Source of the DNA: Desertibacillus haloalkaliphilus
GTDB taxonomy: Bacteria > Bacillota > Bacilli > Bacillales > KJ1-10-99
NCBI RefSeq assembly: GCF_019039105.1
Contig: NZ_JAHPIV010000017.1
Span: 1 to 64,000, forward strand
Direction: 5' to 3'
DNA: 64,000 nucleotides
Position numbers and translations under genes: made by a program. Positions 1-11,348 of this stretch are shown here, in pieces (position 1 is the first letter of the stretch; every line of letters starts with the position of its first letter). Below the pieces are notes generated by a model. The model ran no database searches. It was given only the letters and a program-made list of their open reading frames with translations, and was not told where the DNA came from.

Positions 1-30
1 CATCAATGGAAAGGAATTCAAAGTCATATA

Positions 31-58
31 GGGTAGGGAGTAGGCACATAGCCTACCC
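31..58. other. Inverted repeat downstream of yaaC
   Basis: GGGTAGG at 31-37 is complementary to CCTACCC at 52-58, with a nested GTAGGC/GCCTAC pair. It lies just beyond the reverse-strand yaaC stop. There is no clear T-run on either side, so terminator function is uncertain. Confidence 0.3.
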
Positions 59-69
59 CAACATTTGAC

Positions 70-1026
70 TTAGAACCCTAAAAATTGAAAAAGTAACGAT
101 GGAATTTTCGTTTCAGTTACCATTAAGAATTGTTTAATAAAGGGGAAATCTGTTGAGGAATAGTTATGAAAAAGATCTCCCCACCACTCCGTTTCATAAC
201 GGCAAATCATACTTAAATTATAAAGCAACAAATAATGAACAACGATTTCAGGTAATGTTAAATAATCATCACGAATTCGTAATAAATAATAGTTGCCTGA
301 ATGACTACGGAGAAACGGTGCACAATCTAATCGGTTTAGTGGTTTTTCAAAAGGAATCACAACGTAGCCATTATTTTCGTAGGGTTCGTTTAGATGTGTG
401 CGTGTACGGGTATTTAAAAAACGCCCCCAACTTGATACCCCAAGGTTAAAGTCATCAAGTAGTTTAGCTGTCACTTTAAAATCACTTTCCTCAGTCTTTT
501 GTAACCGGTAAGAAATGGGCTTTTTATAAATACAGGCAAACAAAGGGTGTAGCTCAGGTACTTGTTTGAGGAGTACCTCCATTTTATATTTCTCTCCTTC
601 CAAATGTTTCATGTGAAACATTTTGTCGTAAAAGTGCGAAAGGAGACCGTTTTTTTGTAGTCGGACTTCATCATTAAGAAACTCGTAATTTGACTTCTTG
701 CGTTTTCTTGAGGACACACCATGGGCAAGGACTTGACTGTTTTCTGGGTAATGAGGGTCAACCGTTAAGATGCAAGCCTTCAGCAATTGAATCATGCCAT
801 AAAAGAGTAAAATTGGCCGTAGTTCGAGTGGTGCTTTGCTTGCTTGGATATAGTATTTTTCGCCATGTTCAAGGTGATAAATGAATGAGTAGCAGTTCTC
901 ATAGCTTAGGGTTTCGGCATCTTTAAGCTCACCTTTACGATAGCAGTCAGATAAGAAACGTTGTGTTAGTGTAGCTGATTGATATTTTGTAATGGGCTGC
1001 CAGTGTGTCGGTGTAACAATCGTCAA
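70..1026 (-). CDS. yaaC: YaaC-like protein of unknown function
   Basis: A 318-residue protein on the reverse strand, divergent from guaB. Position and length match B. subtilis YaaC (about 315 residues), a conserved Bacillaceae protein without an established function. I see no signal peptide, no convincing membrane segment and no catalytic motif; there are scattered aromatic and charged stretches. The assumed start is TTG at 1026-1024. A GGGAGGGA sequence lies almost directly against it, which is closer than usual, so the true start may be slightly further in. The name rests on recall of the family plus synteny with guaB. Function is unknown. Confidence 0.75.
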   Translation of the reverse strand: MTIVTPTHWQPITKYQSATLTQRFLSDCYRKGELKDAETLSYENCYSFIYHLEHGEKYYIQASKAPLELRPILLFYGMIQLLKACILTVDPHYPENSQVLAHGVSSRKRKKSNYEFLNDEVRLQKNGLLSHFYDKMFHMKHLEGEKYKMEVLLKQVPELHPLFACIYKKPISYRLQKTEESDFKVTAKLLDDFNLGVSSWGRFLNTRTRTHLNEPYENNGYVVIPFEKPLNRLDCAPFLRSHSGNYYLLRIRDDYLTLPEIVVHYLLLYNLSMICRYETEWWGDLFHNYSSTDFPFIKQFLMVTETKIPSLLFQFLGF

Positions 1027-1063
1027 TCCCTCCCTTTACGCTTTTTTTAACTATTATTCATGA

Positions 1064-2635
<1,572 letters not shown>

Positions 2636-2688
2636 AACGAACCGTTTCTTTCCTTTGTTTGTATTCAATATAGTTCGTTTTACCTTAA

Positions 2689-2720
2689 AATAGATAGGTC
2701 ATTTACCTATCTATTTTTTT
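2689..2720 (+). terminator. Rho-independent terminator after guaB
   Basis: An 11-bp stem, AATAGATAGGT (2689-2699) with ACCTATCTATT (2705-2715), has a 5-nt loop and continues into a T-run to 2720. Confidence 0.9.
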
Positions 2721-2774
2721 AATTTTAGGTATGGTAAAATTAGCTTTATGTGAAATCTAGTGGAGGTGTAAGGG

Positions 2775-4139
2775 TTGAAAAGCCTGCGTATCAATAAGTT
2801 TGTTTTTAGTTTTATGTTTATATTCCTGTTTGCAAATCTATTTAGTACGTCTTCGGAAGTGCGTGCTGATTTTAATAGTGGTGCAGATACAGCTATCCTT
2901 GTAGATGCTTCAACAGGGAATATTCTTTATGAAAAAAATGCCGATTTTACTGCTGGTGTAGCCAGTATGTCAAAAATGATGACTGAATACCTTGTTCTTG
3001 AAGCTGTTAATAATGGTTCGATTAACTGGGATTCCGTTGTTCCTATTAGTGATCTCGTTAATCAGGTCTCACATAGCCCTGGTCTATCAAATGTATTTTT
3101 AGATCCTGATGAGGACTATACTGTTCGTGATTTATATGAAGCGATGGCGATTGAGTCTGGGAATGCCGCGACTATGGCGCTAGCCGAGTATGTTGGAGGA
3201 ACGTATACAGATTTTGTACGAATGATGAATGATAAAGCAGAAGAGCTTGATTTGCAGGACTACAAGTTTGTTAATTCGACAGGACTCAACAACAGTTATT
3301 TATTTGGTCAGCATGCAGAAGGTACGGCAGAAAATGACGAAAACCAAATGTCAGCACGAGCAACAGCAAAGCTAGCGTATCATTTAATTAACGATTATCC
3401 AGAAGTTTTAGAAACAGCTAGTATTCCAATGAAGTACTTCCAAGGTGAACCGGCAACAGGTGTAACACCACAGGAATGTCTAAATGATTGGACATGTATG
3501 AAAAACTGGAATGACATGCTTCCGGGACTTGGTCACTTTTACGAAGGAATTGACGGGTTGAAAACTGGGTATACTGACTTTGCAAAATATTGTTTTACCG
3601 GGACGGCAGAAAGAAATGACTTGCGTCTAATTTCTGTTGTCATGGGGACAGAATCAGAAACAGAACGCTTTAATGAAACACGTCGATTAATGGATTATGG
3701 CTTTAATACGTTTTCTAGCCAAGAGGTAATTGCTGCTAACGCGGTGATAGAAGATCATCAGACAGTGCCAGTCGCAAAAGGGAAGGAAAAAGAAGTTGCG
3801 ATCTCAACGAATGAAGCGTTAACGGCAGTGGTTAAAGAGGGTGAAGAGGACTACTATCGTGCAGAGTTACAATTACATCCTGAGCTTTTAAATGAAGATG
3901 GAGAGTTAATTGCCCCACTCGAGCGCGGGGAAGAAGTGGGCACAGTTAACATCGTTTATGAAGGCGAAGGTGATTATGACTCGTTAATTGCTTCAGAAAC
4001 TGTACACCCACAAGTGGCTGTTGTTACAGATACAGAGGTTGAAAAAGCTGGTTGGTTCAGAATGATGATGCGTGGTATTGGAGGCTTTTTCTCTGGAATT
4101 TGGTCAAGTGCAGCTGATACTGTGAAAGGCTGGTTTTAA
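2775..4139 (+). CDS. dacA: D-alanyl-D-alanine carboxypeptidase (PBP5)
   Basis: A low-molecular-weight penicillin-binding protein that removes the terminal D-Ala of peptidoglycan stem peptides outside the membrane. The signal peptide covers residues 1-31 (hydrophobic core, cleavage after VRA). All three active-site motifs are present: SxxK as S64-M-S-K67, SGN at 128-130, KTG at 263-265. The C-terminal domain (about 300-415) ends in an amphipathic stretch rich in W, F and G that should serve as the membrane anchor. Length 454 fits PBP5. The start is TTG, chosen because GGAGG at 2762-2766 lies 8 nt upstream and the signal peptide begins there. It is a single-gene unit between the guaB terminator and pdxS. 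Confidence 0.95.
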   Translation: MKSLRINKFVFSFMFIFLFANLFSTSSEVRADFNSGADTAILVDASTGNILYEKNADFTAGVASMSKMMTEYLVLEAVNNGSINWDSVVPISDLVNQVSHSPGLSNVFLDPDEDYTVRDLYEAMAIESGNAATMALAEYVGGTYTDFVRMMNDKAEELDLQDYKFVNSTGLNNSYLFGQHAEGTAENDENQMSARATAKLAYHLINDYPEVLETASIPMKYFQGEPATGVTPQECLNDWTCMKNWNDMLPGLGHFYEGIDGLKTGYTDFAKYCFTGTAERNDLRLISVVMGTESETERFNETRRLMDYGFNTFSSQEVIAANAVIEDHQTVPVAKGKEKEVAISTNEALTAVVKEGEEDYYRAELQLHPELLNEDGELIAPLERGEEVGTVNIVYEGEGDYDSLIASETVHPQVAVVTDTEVEKAGWFRMMMRGIGGFFSGIWSSAADTVKGWF

Positions 4140-4186
4140 AGAGTATTAGTAATTCTTAAAAACCGAGCAAATATATCGAGATTTAA

Positions 4187-4215
4187 TTGGCTAATGTACA
4201 GATTAGTGGTAAAAT
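4187..4215 (+). promoter_or_regulatory. Putative sigma-A promoter for pdxST
   Basis: TTGGCT (4187-4192), a 17-bp spacer and TAAAAT (4210-4215), about 95 bp before pdxS. No competing gene lies in between. Confidence 0.5.
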
Positions 4216-4310
4216 AAATACAGAAAATTTATTATATTGTATTATAAACCGACAAGAAATTTATACAATATACGTCATCAAAGTAAAAGCAAATATAGGA
4301 GGAATTACAT

Positions 4311-5195
4311 ATGAGTAACACTGGTACAGATCGAGTAAAACGTGGAATGGCTGAAATGCAAAAAGGCGGCGTTATTATGGATGTTGTTAACGCTGAACAA
4401 GCAAAAATCGCTGAAGAAGCTGGTGCAGTAGCGGTAATGGCTCTAGAGCGTGTTCCTGCAGATATTCGTGCAGCAGGCGGTGTAGCACGTATGGCTGACC
4501 CAACAATTGTTGAAGAAGTTATGGAAGCTGTATCAATTCCAGTTATGGCAAAGGCACGTATTGGCCACATCGTTGAGGCTAAAGTGCTAGAAGCATTAGG
4601 AGTCGACTACATCGATGAAAGTGAAGTATTAACACCAGCTGATGAAGTTTACCATTTAAATAAAAATGATTTCACGGTTCCATTTGTTTGTGGTGCACGT
4701 GATATCGGTGAAGCTTGCCGCCGTATTGGTGAAGGTGCTTCAATGCTACGCACAAAAGGTGAGCCGGGGACTGGAAACATTGTTGAGGCAGTTCGTCATA
4801 TGCGCATGATGCAATCACAAATTCGCAAAGTAGCTTCAATGTCAACAGATGAGTTAATGACTGAAGCGAAAAACACAGGTGCTCCTTATGAATTACTATT
4901 AAACATTAAAGAAACAGGCAAGCTTCCTGTTGTTAACTTCGCAGCTGGTGGTGTGGCTACACCTGCAGATGCGGCACTCATGATGCAATTAGGTGCTGAT
5001 GGTGTATTCGTAGGATCAGGTATCTTCAAATCAGATAACCCACAACAATTTGCGCGTGCGATTGTTGAAGCAACGACACATTATGAAGATTACAAGTTAA
5101 TTGCTGAACTATCTAAAAACTTAGGAACAGCAATGAAAGGGATTGAAATTTCAAACCTTGAGCCATCTGAGCGTATGCAAGAGCGCGGTTGGTAA
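4311..5195 (+). CDS. pdxS: Pyridoxal 5'-phosphate synthase subunit PdxS
   Basis: The synthase subunit of the ribose-5-phosphate-dependent vitamin B6 pathway condenses R5P, G3P and ammonia to PLP. It is a (beta/alpha)8 barrel of 294 residues, the same length as in B. subtilis. Active-site residues are visible: D24 in VIMD, K81 in KARIGH, and the second lysine near 149 before GEPGTGN, which forms the phosphate loop. AGGAGG precedes the ATG. pdxT lies 72 bp downstream and supplies ammonia, so the two are very probably co-transcribed. A small hairpin (ACAAGC 5200-5205 with GCTTGT 5214-5219) sits between them without a T-run. Confidence 0.97.
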   Translation: MSNTGTDRVKRGMAEMQKGGVIMDVVNAEQAKIAEEAGAVAVMALERVPADIRAAGGVARMADPTIVEEVMEAVSIPVMAKARIGHIVEAKVLEALGVDYIDESEVLTPADEVYHLNKNDFTVPFVCGARDIGEACRRIGEGASMLRTKGEPGTGNIVEAVRHMRMMQSQIRKVASMSTDELMTEAKNTGAPYELLLNIKETGKLPVVNFAAGGVATPADAALMMQLGADGVFVGSGIFKSDNPQQFARAIVEATTHYEDYKLIAELSKNLGTAMKGIEISNLEPSERMQERGW

Positions 5196-5267
5196 AAAAA
5201 CAAGCTGTTTAAGGCTTGTGCGCTGTAGAAAATGACAGCAAGTACAACATTGTAAAGGAGCTTTGAA

Positions 5268-5861
5268 ATGGTTAAGATTGGAGTCCTTGCTCTACAAGGT
5301 GCAGTCAGAGAGCATGTCAAGTGTCTAACAGCGCCGGATACTGAGGTTGTCATTGTAAAGAAAGTTGAACAACTTAATGAGATTGACGGCCTAGTGTTCC
5401 CTGGTGGTGAGAGCACTACGATGCGCCGTTTAATTGATAAATATGGTTTCTTTGAACCATTAAAAGAGTTTGCAGCTGAAGGTAAGCCGATCTTCGGTAC
5501 ATGTGCTGGGCTGATTTTAATGGCTAAGCATATTGCTGGACAAGATCAAGGGCATTTAGAGTTGATTGACATGACTGTTGAGCGTAATGCATTTGGTCGT
5601 CAACGTGAAAGCTTTGAAACTGATTTAATTGTGACTGGAGTTGGTGACGACGTTACAGCTGTATTTATTCGAGCACCATTAATTAAATCTGTTGGTGAAA
5701 ACGTCGAGATTCTTTCAAAATATGACGAAGAAATCGTTGTCGCACGAGAAGGGCAATTTTTAGCTTGTTCCTTCCATCCAGAGCTTACCGATGACCATCG
5801 CTTCCATCGATATTTTATCGAAATGGTAAGAGAAGCGAAGGATAATAAAGTACGTATGTAA
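5268..5861 (+). CDS. pdxT: Glutaminase subunit PdxT of PLP synthase
   Basis: A class-I glutamine amidotransferase that hydrolyses glutamine and channels ammonia to PdxS in a 12+12 complex. The full catalytic triad is visible: nucleophile C79 in FGTCAG, H170 and E172 in SFHPEL. The oxyanion GGES motif is at 47-50. Length 197 is one more than in B. subtilis. AAGGAG lies before the ATG. It is the second gene of the pdxST pair. No terminator separates it from the serS T-box leader, so some read-through into that leader is possible. Confidence 0.97.
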   Translation: MVKIGVLALQGAVREHVKCLTAPDTEVVIVKKVEQLNEIDGLVFPGGESTTMRRLIDKYGFFEPLKEFAAEGKPIFGTCAGLILMAKHIAGQDQGHLELIDMTVERNAFGRQRESFETDLIVTGVGDDVTAVFIRAPLIKSVGENVEILSKYDEEIVVAREGQFLACSFHPELTDDHRFHRYFIEMVREAKDNKVRM

Positions 5862-5876
5862 TTGTCAAAAACTAGG

Positions 5877-5882
5877 TATAAT
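5877..5882 (+). promoter_or_regulatory. Possible -10 element of the serS leader
   Basis: A perfect TATAAT preceded by GG lies just upstream of the T-box. No good -35 hexamer is found at 16-18 bp, so the assignment is tentative. Confidence 0.4.
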
Positions 5883-5889
5883 CAATAGT

Positions 5890-6136
5890 AATATCTTAAA
5901 GCGTTGAAGGGAATTAGTAATCACATTCGTTTGTTCAGAGAGTCGATGGGTGGTGTGAATCGATGAAACGGTGCGGTGAATCCCTCCCTGAGTAAAATAC
6001 TGAAACATTGTTAGTAAGTATTTTCGGTCATCTTCCGTTACAAGATGTTGAGCGACATCAGCACGTATGCTGGTGTAAGTAGGGTGGCAACGCGAGAACT
6101 CTCGTCCCTTTTTTAGGGGATGAGAGTTCTTTTTAA
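5890..6136 (+). promoter_or_regulatory. T-box riboswitch of serS
   Basis: The leader has the canonical T-box parts. Stem I contains AGAGAGTCGATGG and GTGAATCGA-type loops. The candidate specifier TCC (Ser) is at 5981-5983, after GGTGAA. The antiterminator T-box AGGGTGGCAACGCG is at 6081-6094, and a strong terminator follows (AGAACTCTC 6095-6103 paired with GAGAGTTCT, then T-run to 6135). Uncharged tRNA-Ser should stabilise the antiterminator and switch serS on. The specifier was placed by comparison with the metG leader in this window; an alternative TCC at 5985 is possible. Confidence 0.9.
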
Positions 6137-6153
6137 TGGGTATAGAAATATAA

Positions 6154-7464
<1,311 letters not shown>

Positions 7465-7506
7465 TTAGTGGTTTATGTAAAAGTGATCGGGGCGAAGCTA
7501 GTCGAC

Positions 7507-7553
7507 GCTGGGATAAATGGTTAATTTTTTATCTTTTGTCCCAGCATTTTTTT
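7507..7553 (+). terminator. Terminator after serS
   Basis: GCTGGGA (7507-7513) pairs with TCCCAGC (7539-7545) and is followed by ATTTTTTT. The loop is long (25 nt) and AT-rich. Confidence 0.8.
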
Positions 7554-7566
7554 ATGAAAATAATGG

Positions 7567-7596
7567 TTGTCAGCTTTCTTTGTTTTATGGTATACT
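7567..7596 (+). promoter_or_regulatory. Promoter of tRNA-Ser
   Basis: TTGTCA (7567-7572), 18-bp spacer, TATACT (7591-7596), 19 bp before the mature tRNA 5' end. Position and spacing fit a stable-RNA promoter. Confidence 0.7.
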
Positions 7597-7615
7597 TCTT
7601 TTGTCGAAAAAACAC

Positions 7616-7708
7616 GGAGGAATACCCAAGTCTGGCTGAAGGGATCGGTCTTGAAAACCGGCAGGCGGGTCAAACCGCGCGGGGGTTCGAATCCCTCTTC
7701 CTCCGCCA
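7616..7708 (+). tRNA. tRNA-Ser(UGA)
   Basis: A 93-nt class-II tRNA. The acceptor stem GGAGGAA pairs with TTCCTCC, followed by discriminator G and an encoded CCA (7706-7708). The anticodon loop CTTGAAA gives anticodon TGA, reading UCA codons. A long variable arm (GCAGGCGGGTCAAACCGCGC) precedes the T-arm with GGTTCGAATCC. The gene has its own promoter and terminator and stands alone behind serS, as in B. subtilis. Confidence 0.97.
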
Positions 7709-7722
7709 TATTAAAAATATCC

Positions 7723-7750
7723 AACACTACGGATTACTGTAGTGTTTTTT
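7723..7750 (+). terminator. Terminator after tRNA-Ser
   Basis: AACACTAC (7723-7730) pairs with GTAGTGTT and runs into TTTTTT. Confidence 0.85.
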
Positions 7751-7931
7751 TAATGGAAAAGGGGCGGAGCTACCTAGCATGAAGTGACAATGGTGGAAGG
7801 TCATGATGGTAGTAAGCAATGTAGTAAGTTCGCTTACTCGCACCACCTTAGATTAGAGTATGTGGGTTAACTTCCTGAGTGATAGAGGAGTTATGTCAAG
7901 GAAGGCAGTTTTAAAATAAATCGATGTATAG
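7751..7931. other. Gap with a UUCG hairpin and repeat-like segment
   Basis: No supported gene. AGTAAG-TTCG-CTTACT (7823-7838) forms a 6-bp hairpin closed by a UUCG tetraloop. GCTTACTCGCACCACCTTAG begins at 7832 and is followed by ATT; this 23-bp segment is 19/23 identical to 28869-28891, which also starts at a hairpin. Function unknown; see findings. Confidence 0.35.
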
Positions 7932-7957
7932 ACCTTCTTTCATTAACGCATACTATA
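7932..7957 (+). promoter_or_regulatory. Sigma-K-like promoter
   Basis: CATACTATA (7949-7957) matches the sigma-K -10 pattern CATAnnnTA, with AC at 7932-7933, 15 bp upstream. The overlapping TATAAT (7954-7959) could instead be a sigma-A -10, but it has no good -35. Confidence 0.4.
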
Positions 7958-7988
7958 ATGTACGAGTATGAACTAATGGAGGGTTAGC

Positions 7989-8111
7989 GTGAAAAGTATC
8001 GAAAAAAAGCGAGAGGTCGAAAAAAGTCGACTTGACCAAGTTGAGAAGGCTTTTATTCGGTGGAGCTGTTTCAGAAAGTATGAGGAAGATAAAATGCGCA
8101 AAACGAAGTAG
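7989..8111 (+). CDS. Predicted 40-residue basic micro-protein
   Basis: A GTG-initiated reading frame of 40 codons. GGAGGG lies at 7978-7983, 5 nt upstream of the start. A sigma-K-like or sigma-A-like promoter is placed about 30 bp before the start, and a terminator hairpin overlaps the stop, so the layout is that of a complete single-gene unit. The product is very rich in K, R and E (N-terminus MKSIEKKREVEKSRLD, C-terminus KYEEDKMRKTK), has one Cys and one Trp, and is probably helical and soluble. I do not recognise a family. If the promoter is sigma-K dependent it would be expressed late in the mother cell, but this is inference. It could also be a chance frame. Confidence 0.5.
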   Translation: MKSIEKKREVEKSRLDQVEKAFIRWSCFRKYEEDKMRKTK

Positions 8112-8133
8112 TATTGATGTACTGCTTCGTTTT
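8102..8133 (+). terminator. Terminator overlapping the micro-gene stop
   Basis: CGAAGTAG (8104-8111) pairs with CTGCTTCG (8122-8129, one G-U), followed by TTTT. Confidence 0.6.
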
Positions 8134-8246
8134 CGTTGTTATGGCCGTTTTCGAAAGGGTCTACCGGTGTGTGAAAGTGTAGTTGTGAAGTGAGCACCTG
8201 CATTGCCTTTGATTGAACTTTACTGTATTTTCGTTAGAGAAGACTT

Positions 8247-8252
8247 TATAAT
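8247..8252 (+). promoter_or_regulatory. Possible -10 element of tadA
   Basis: Perfect TATAAT 27 bp before the tadA ATG. No convincing -35 at normal spacing. Confidence 0.4.
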
Positions 8253-8269
8253 GTAGGGAAAACAATTAA

Positions 8270-8788
<519 letters not shown>

Positions 8789-8865
8789 AATCTGGTGGAA
8801 TACAACGATAAAATATGTTATATTTTCAAAAAAGGTTTTTATCTTAAGGCACTGGAGGTATTTAA

Positions 8866-9027
8866 GTGAATCCCAATCAATTTTCATTAGAAACTGCCCA
8901 AAAGCTTGCTGAAAAGTTAAATATGCCAATCGAACATATTATGCATACACCGAAGCATATTATTATGGCTAAGATCGCTGAACTTGAGAAAAAAGAAAAC
9001 GAAAAAACTGAAGAGGATTCAAATTAA
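8866..9027 (+). CDS. YycC-like small protein
   Basis: A 53-residue GTG-start gene with GGAGG 8 nt or so upstream. The product starts MNPNQFSLETAQKLAEKLNM and continues with HIMHTPKHIIMAKIAELEKK. This pattern (PxxxSxETAxKLaEKLNxPxEhxMHxPKHI) is what I recall of the YycC family of short Bacillaceae proteins. Function is unknown. The tail is acidic (NEKTEEDSN). No membrane segment. It lies between tadA and the SRP RNA gene, a place where B. subtilis does not carry it. Confidence 0.7.
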   Translation: MNPNQFSLETAQKLAEKLNMPIEHIMHTPKHIIMAKIAELEKKENEKTEEDSN

Positions 9028-9038
9028 TACATAGTTGT

Positions 9039-9104
9039 AAATGCAAGTGACATACTAGCACTGGATAACATATCCGTGATTGTCTTTTTGTTACTATTGC
9101 ATTT
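9039..9104. other. Long imperfect stem-loop before the SRP RNA gene
   Basis: AAATGCAA (9039-9046) pairs with TTGCATTT (9097-9104). Inside is a second hairpin, CAC-T-GGATA (9059-9067) with TATCC-GTG (9071-9078). There is no downstream T-run, so this is not a standard terminator. Confidence 0.4.
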
Positions 9105-9171
9105 TAGTGAAAAAACATCTATACTAATAAATGCGTCAAACAAAACAGACGCAAACAACAATGTTATACAC

Positions 9172-9442
9172 TTTGTCGTGCTAGGTGGGGAGGTAGCGGT
9201 GCCCTGTACTCGCAATCCGCTATAGCGAGGCTGAATCCCTTTCCGAGGTTTTGTTGCCGTAGGGTCTGCCCTAAGTAAGTGGTGTTGACGTTCGGGTTCT
9301 ACGCAACGAAAACCCATGAACCCTGTCAGGTCCGGAAGGAAGCAGCAGTAAGTGGCCCCTTTCGTGTGCCGTAGAGTCGCCTGAACCGAGCTAACTGCTT
9401 AGGTAACGCTTATGGCAACTTAATCGAAGAAAGGTGCACGGC
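9172..9442 (+). ncRNA. scr: Signal recognition particle RNA (long Bacillus type)
   Basis: The about 271-nt 6S-type SRP RNA of Bacillus (scRNA) binds Ffh and, through its Alu domain, related proteins. The Alu-domain start (CTAGGTGGGGAGGTAGCGG) is at about 9181. The universally conserved S-domain segment AGGTCCGGAAGGAAGCAGCA is at about 9328-9347. The 5' TTTGTCGTGC pairs with 3' GCACGGCA to close the molecule. Ends were placed from this closing helix and are good to a few bases. TATACA at 9165-9170 looks too close to the 5' end to be its -10, so the promoter is not assigned. The gene sits just before dnaX, as in B. subtilis. Confidence 0.96.
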
Positions 9443-9457
9443 AGTAAATTTATAGAT

Positions 9458-9495
9458 AAGCAACCAACTTCTTGATGAAGTTTGGTTGCTTTCTT
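9458..9495 (+). terminator. Terminator after the SRP RNA
   Basis: AAGCAACCAACTTC (9458-9471) pairs with GAAGTTTGGTTGCTT (one bulge), then TTCTT. Confidence 0.8.
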
Positions 9496-9523
9496 AATGT
9501 TTTCATTTGTTTACAGGAAAGTT

Positions 9524-9552
9524 TTGAAATCTATAGGTTGAATCGGTATAAT
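9524..9552 (+). promoter_or_regulatory. Sigma-A promoter of dnaX
   Basis: TTGAAA (9524-9529), exact 17-bp spacer, TATAAT (9547-9552), 33 bp before the dnaX ATG. Confidence 0.8.
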
Positions 9553-9585
9553 AGGAATGAAACGAAGGACGAAGGAGGGTGTGGG

Positions 9586-11274
9586 ATGAGCTATCAAGCG
9601 TTATATCGAGTTTGGCGCCCGCAGCAACTGAAGGATGTTGCCGGACAAGAGCATATAACGAAAACATTACAAAATGCATTAGTGCAAATGAAGTTTTCCC
9701 ACGCATACCTATTTACTGGTCCTCGTGGCACGGGAAAAACGAGTGCTGCTAAAATTTTAGCAAAAGCCATTAACTGTAAGGAAGCACCAACAGCGGAACC
9801 GTGTAATCAGTGTGAGGCGTGTCGGGGAATTACTGACGGGTCAATTGTTGATGTCATTGAAATTGACGCTGCCTCAAATAATGGTGTCGACGAAATCCGC
9901 GATATTCGTGATAAAGTAAAATTTGCACCAAATGAAGTGACTTATAAGGTCTACATCATTGATGAAGTTCACATGTTATCAACGGGTGCATTTAATGCAT
10001 TACTAAAAACTCTTGAAGAGCCACCGAAGCATGTTGTCTTTATTTTGGCGACAACTGAGCCTCATAAAATTCCACTAACGATCATTTCAAGGTGTCAACG
10101 GTTTGATTTCAAACGCATTTCAAACCAGGCGCTCGTAGATCGTATGAAATATATCGTTTCAGAAAGTAACCTGAACGTCGAGGAAGAGGCTTTTTATATG
10201 ATCGCTAGAGCAGCTGAAGGTGGGATGCGGGATGCACTAAGTTTGCTAGATCAAGCGATTTCATATGCGACCGAGCAAGTGACGACTGAAGATGTTCTTT
10301 CGATTACAGGAGCTGTTTCACAGCAGTTCTTAACCGATATAGCGAGGGCGTTGAAGGACAACGACGCAGCTTCTGCCTTAAAGGCGGTCGACGAGCTTGT
10401 TCGCGAGGGCAAAGAGCCATTACGGTTTATTGAGGATCTCATTTATTACTTCCGTGATATGTTATTATATCAAACTGCCCCCGCGTTAGAAGAAGTCCTT
10501 GATCGCGCAGCTGTCGATAATGCCTTTGTGGAGTTAGCAAATGAGATAGCAAACGAATGGCTATTTGCAGTAATTGAGAGCTTAAATGAAAGTCAACAAG
10601 AAATGAAGTGGTCAAGTCACCCGAAGATCTTTCTTGAGTTAGCTGTCGTCAAGGTTTGTAATCAGCAAAAGCCTTCTGTAACAACGGCAACGAATGATCA
10701 AGATTATGAGCAGCTTAAAACAAAGATTGGCGAGCTTGAGAACGCATTAACGAAGCTAAAACAAGAAGGCATAAGAGAGGCTTCTAGTGAGCAGCAAAAA
10801 TCTCAACCGAAAGCACAGCGTCGCCCACTTAAGAGCCAACCAGGTCAGGGACGAGTGGCTAGTGCTCAAGTAAAAGAGATGTTAAAATCAGCGACAAAGC
10901 AGGATTTACAGCAATTAACGAGTGAATGGGGAAATGTAATGGAGCGGGTACGTCAGCAAAATATCCCTGCTCATGCATGGCTTAGTGATAGTAAGCCCGT
11001 CGCTTGTTCACCTGATTCATTTTTATTAGGCTTTCAAAATGAAATGCATCGCGATATGATTGATACGAAGTTTCGTGATTTTGTTGAAACCGTTGTTCAA
11101 GAAACGTTTCAACAACCTTTAAGACTTGTCACTGTTTTACTGAGCCAATGGGAACAGATTAAGGATGATTATGTTCGTGAACAACGCAGTGATGAGACTG
11201 ATTCAGAAGAAGATCCATTGGTCGATGAAGCGATCAAACTAGTTGGCTCTGATCTAGTGGAAATTATAGAGTAG
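9586..11274 (+). CDS. dnaX: DNA polymerase III subunits gamma/tau
   Basis: The clamp-loader ATPase of the replicative polymerase. AAA+ features are clear: Walker A GPRGTGKT at 45-52, Walker B with DEVH at 126-129, zinc module cysteines 64, 73, 76 and 79, and the sensor/arginine-finger region ISRCQRFDF. A coiled, Q/K-rich linker (about 400-450) precedes the C-terminal domain that contacts polymerase and helicase. Length 562 is one less than in B. subtilis. The ATG at 9586 follows GAAGGAGGGTGTGGG; longer frames upstream cover the promoter and are rejected. It opens the dnaX-ebfC-recR-yaaL-bofA cluster. Confidence 0.97.
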   Translation: MSYQALYRVWRPQQLKDVAGQEHITKTLQNALVQMKFSHAYLFTGPRGTGKTSAAKILAKAINCKEAPTAEPCNQCEACRGITDGSIVDVIEIDAASNNGVDEIRDIRDKVKFAPNEVTYKVYIIDEVHMLSTGAFNALLKTLEEPPKHVVFILATTEPHKIPLTIISRCQRFDFKRISNQALVDRMKYIVSESNLNVEEEAFYMIARAAEGGMRDALSLLDQAISYATEQVTTEDVLSITGAVSQQFLTDIARALKDNDAASALKAVDELVREGKEPLRFIEDLIYYFRDMLLYQTAPALEEVLDRAAVDNAFVELANEIANEWLFAVIESLNESQQEMKWSSHPKIFLELAVVKVCNQQKPSVTTATNDQDYEQLKTKIGELENALTKLKQEGIREASSEQQKSQPKAQRRPLKSQPGQGRVASAQVKEMLKSATKQDLQQLTSEWGNVMERVRQQNIPAHAWLSDSKPVACSPDSFLLGFQNEMHRDMIDTKFRDFVETVVQETFQQPLRLVTVLLSQWEQIKDDYVREQRSDETDSEEDPLVDEAIKLVGSDLVEIIE

Positions 11275-11348
11275 CCAGGCTTCATAATTGGCCGTGTTCA
11301 TGATAATGATAAAAAGAATCTTAGGATGATACCAAGGAGGACCTTACG

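Noticed and set aside
690-884. 64-codon forward frame inside yaaC
   Set aside because: Antisense to a conserved gene, no ribosome-binding site, no family resemblance.
9024-9317. 97-codon reverse frame
   Set aside because: It lies across the SRP RNA gene, whose conserved RNA structure explains the sequence.
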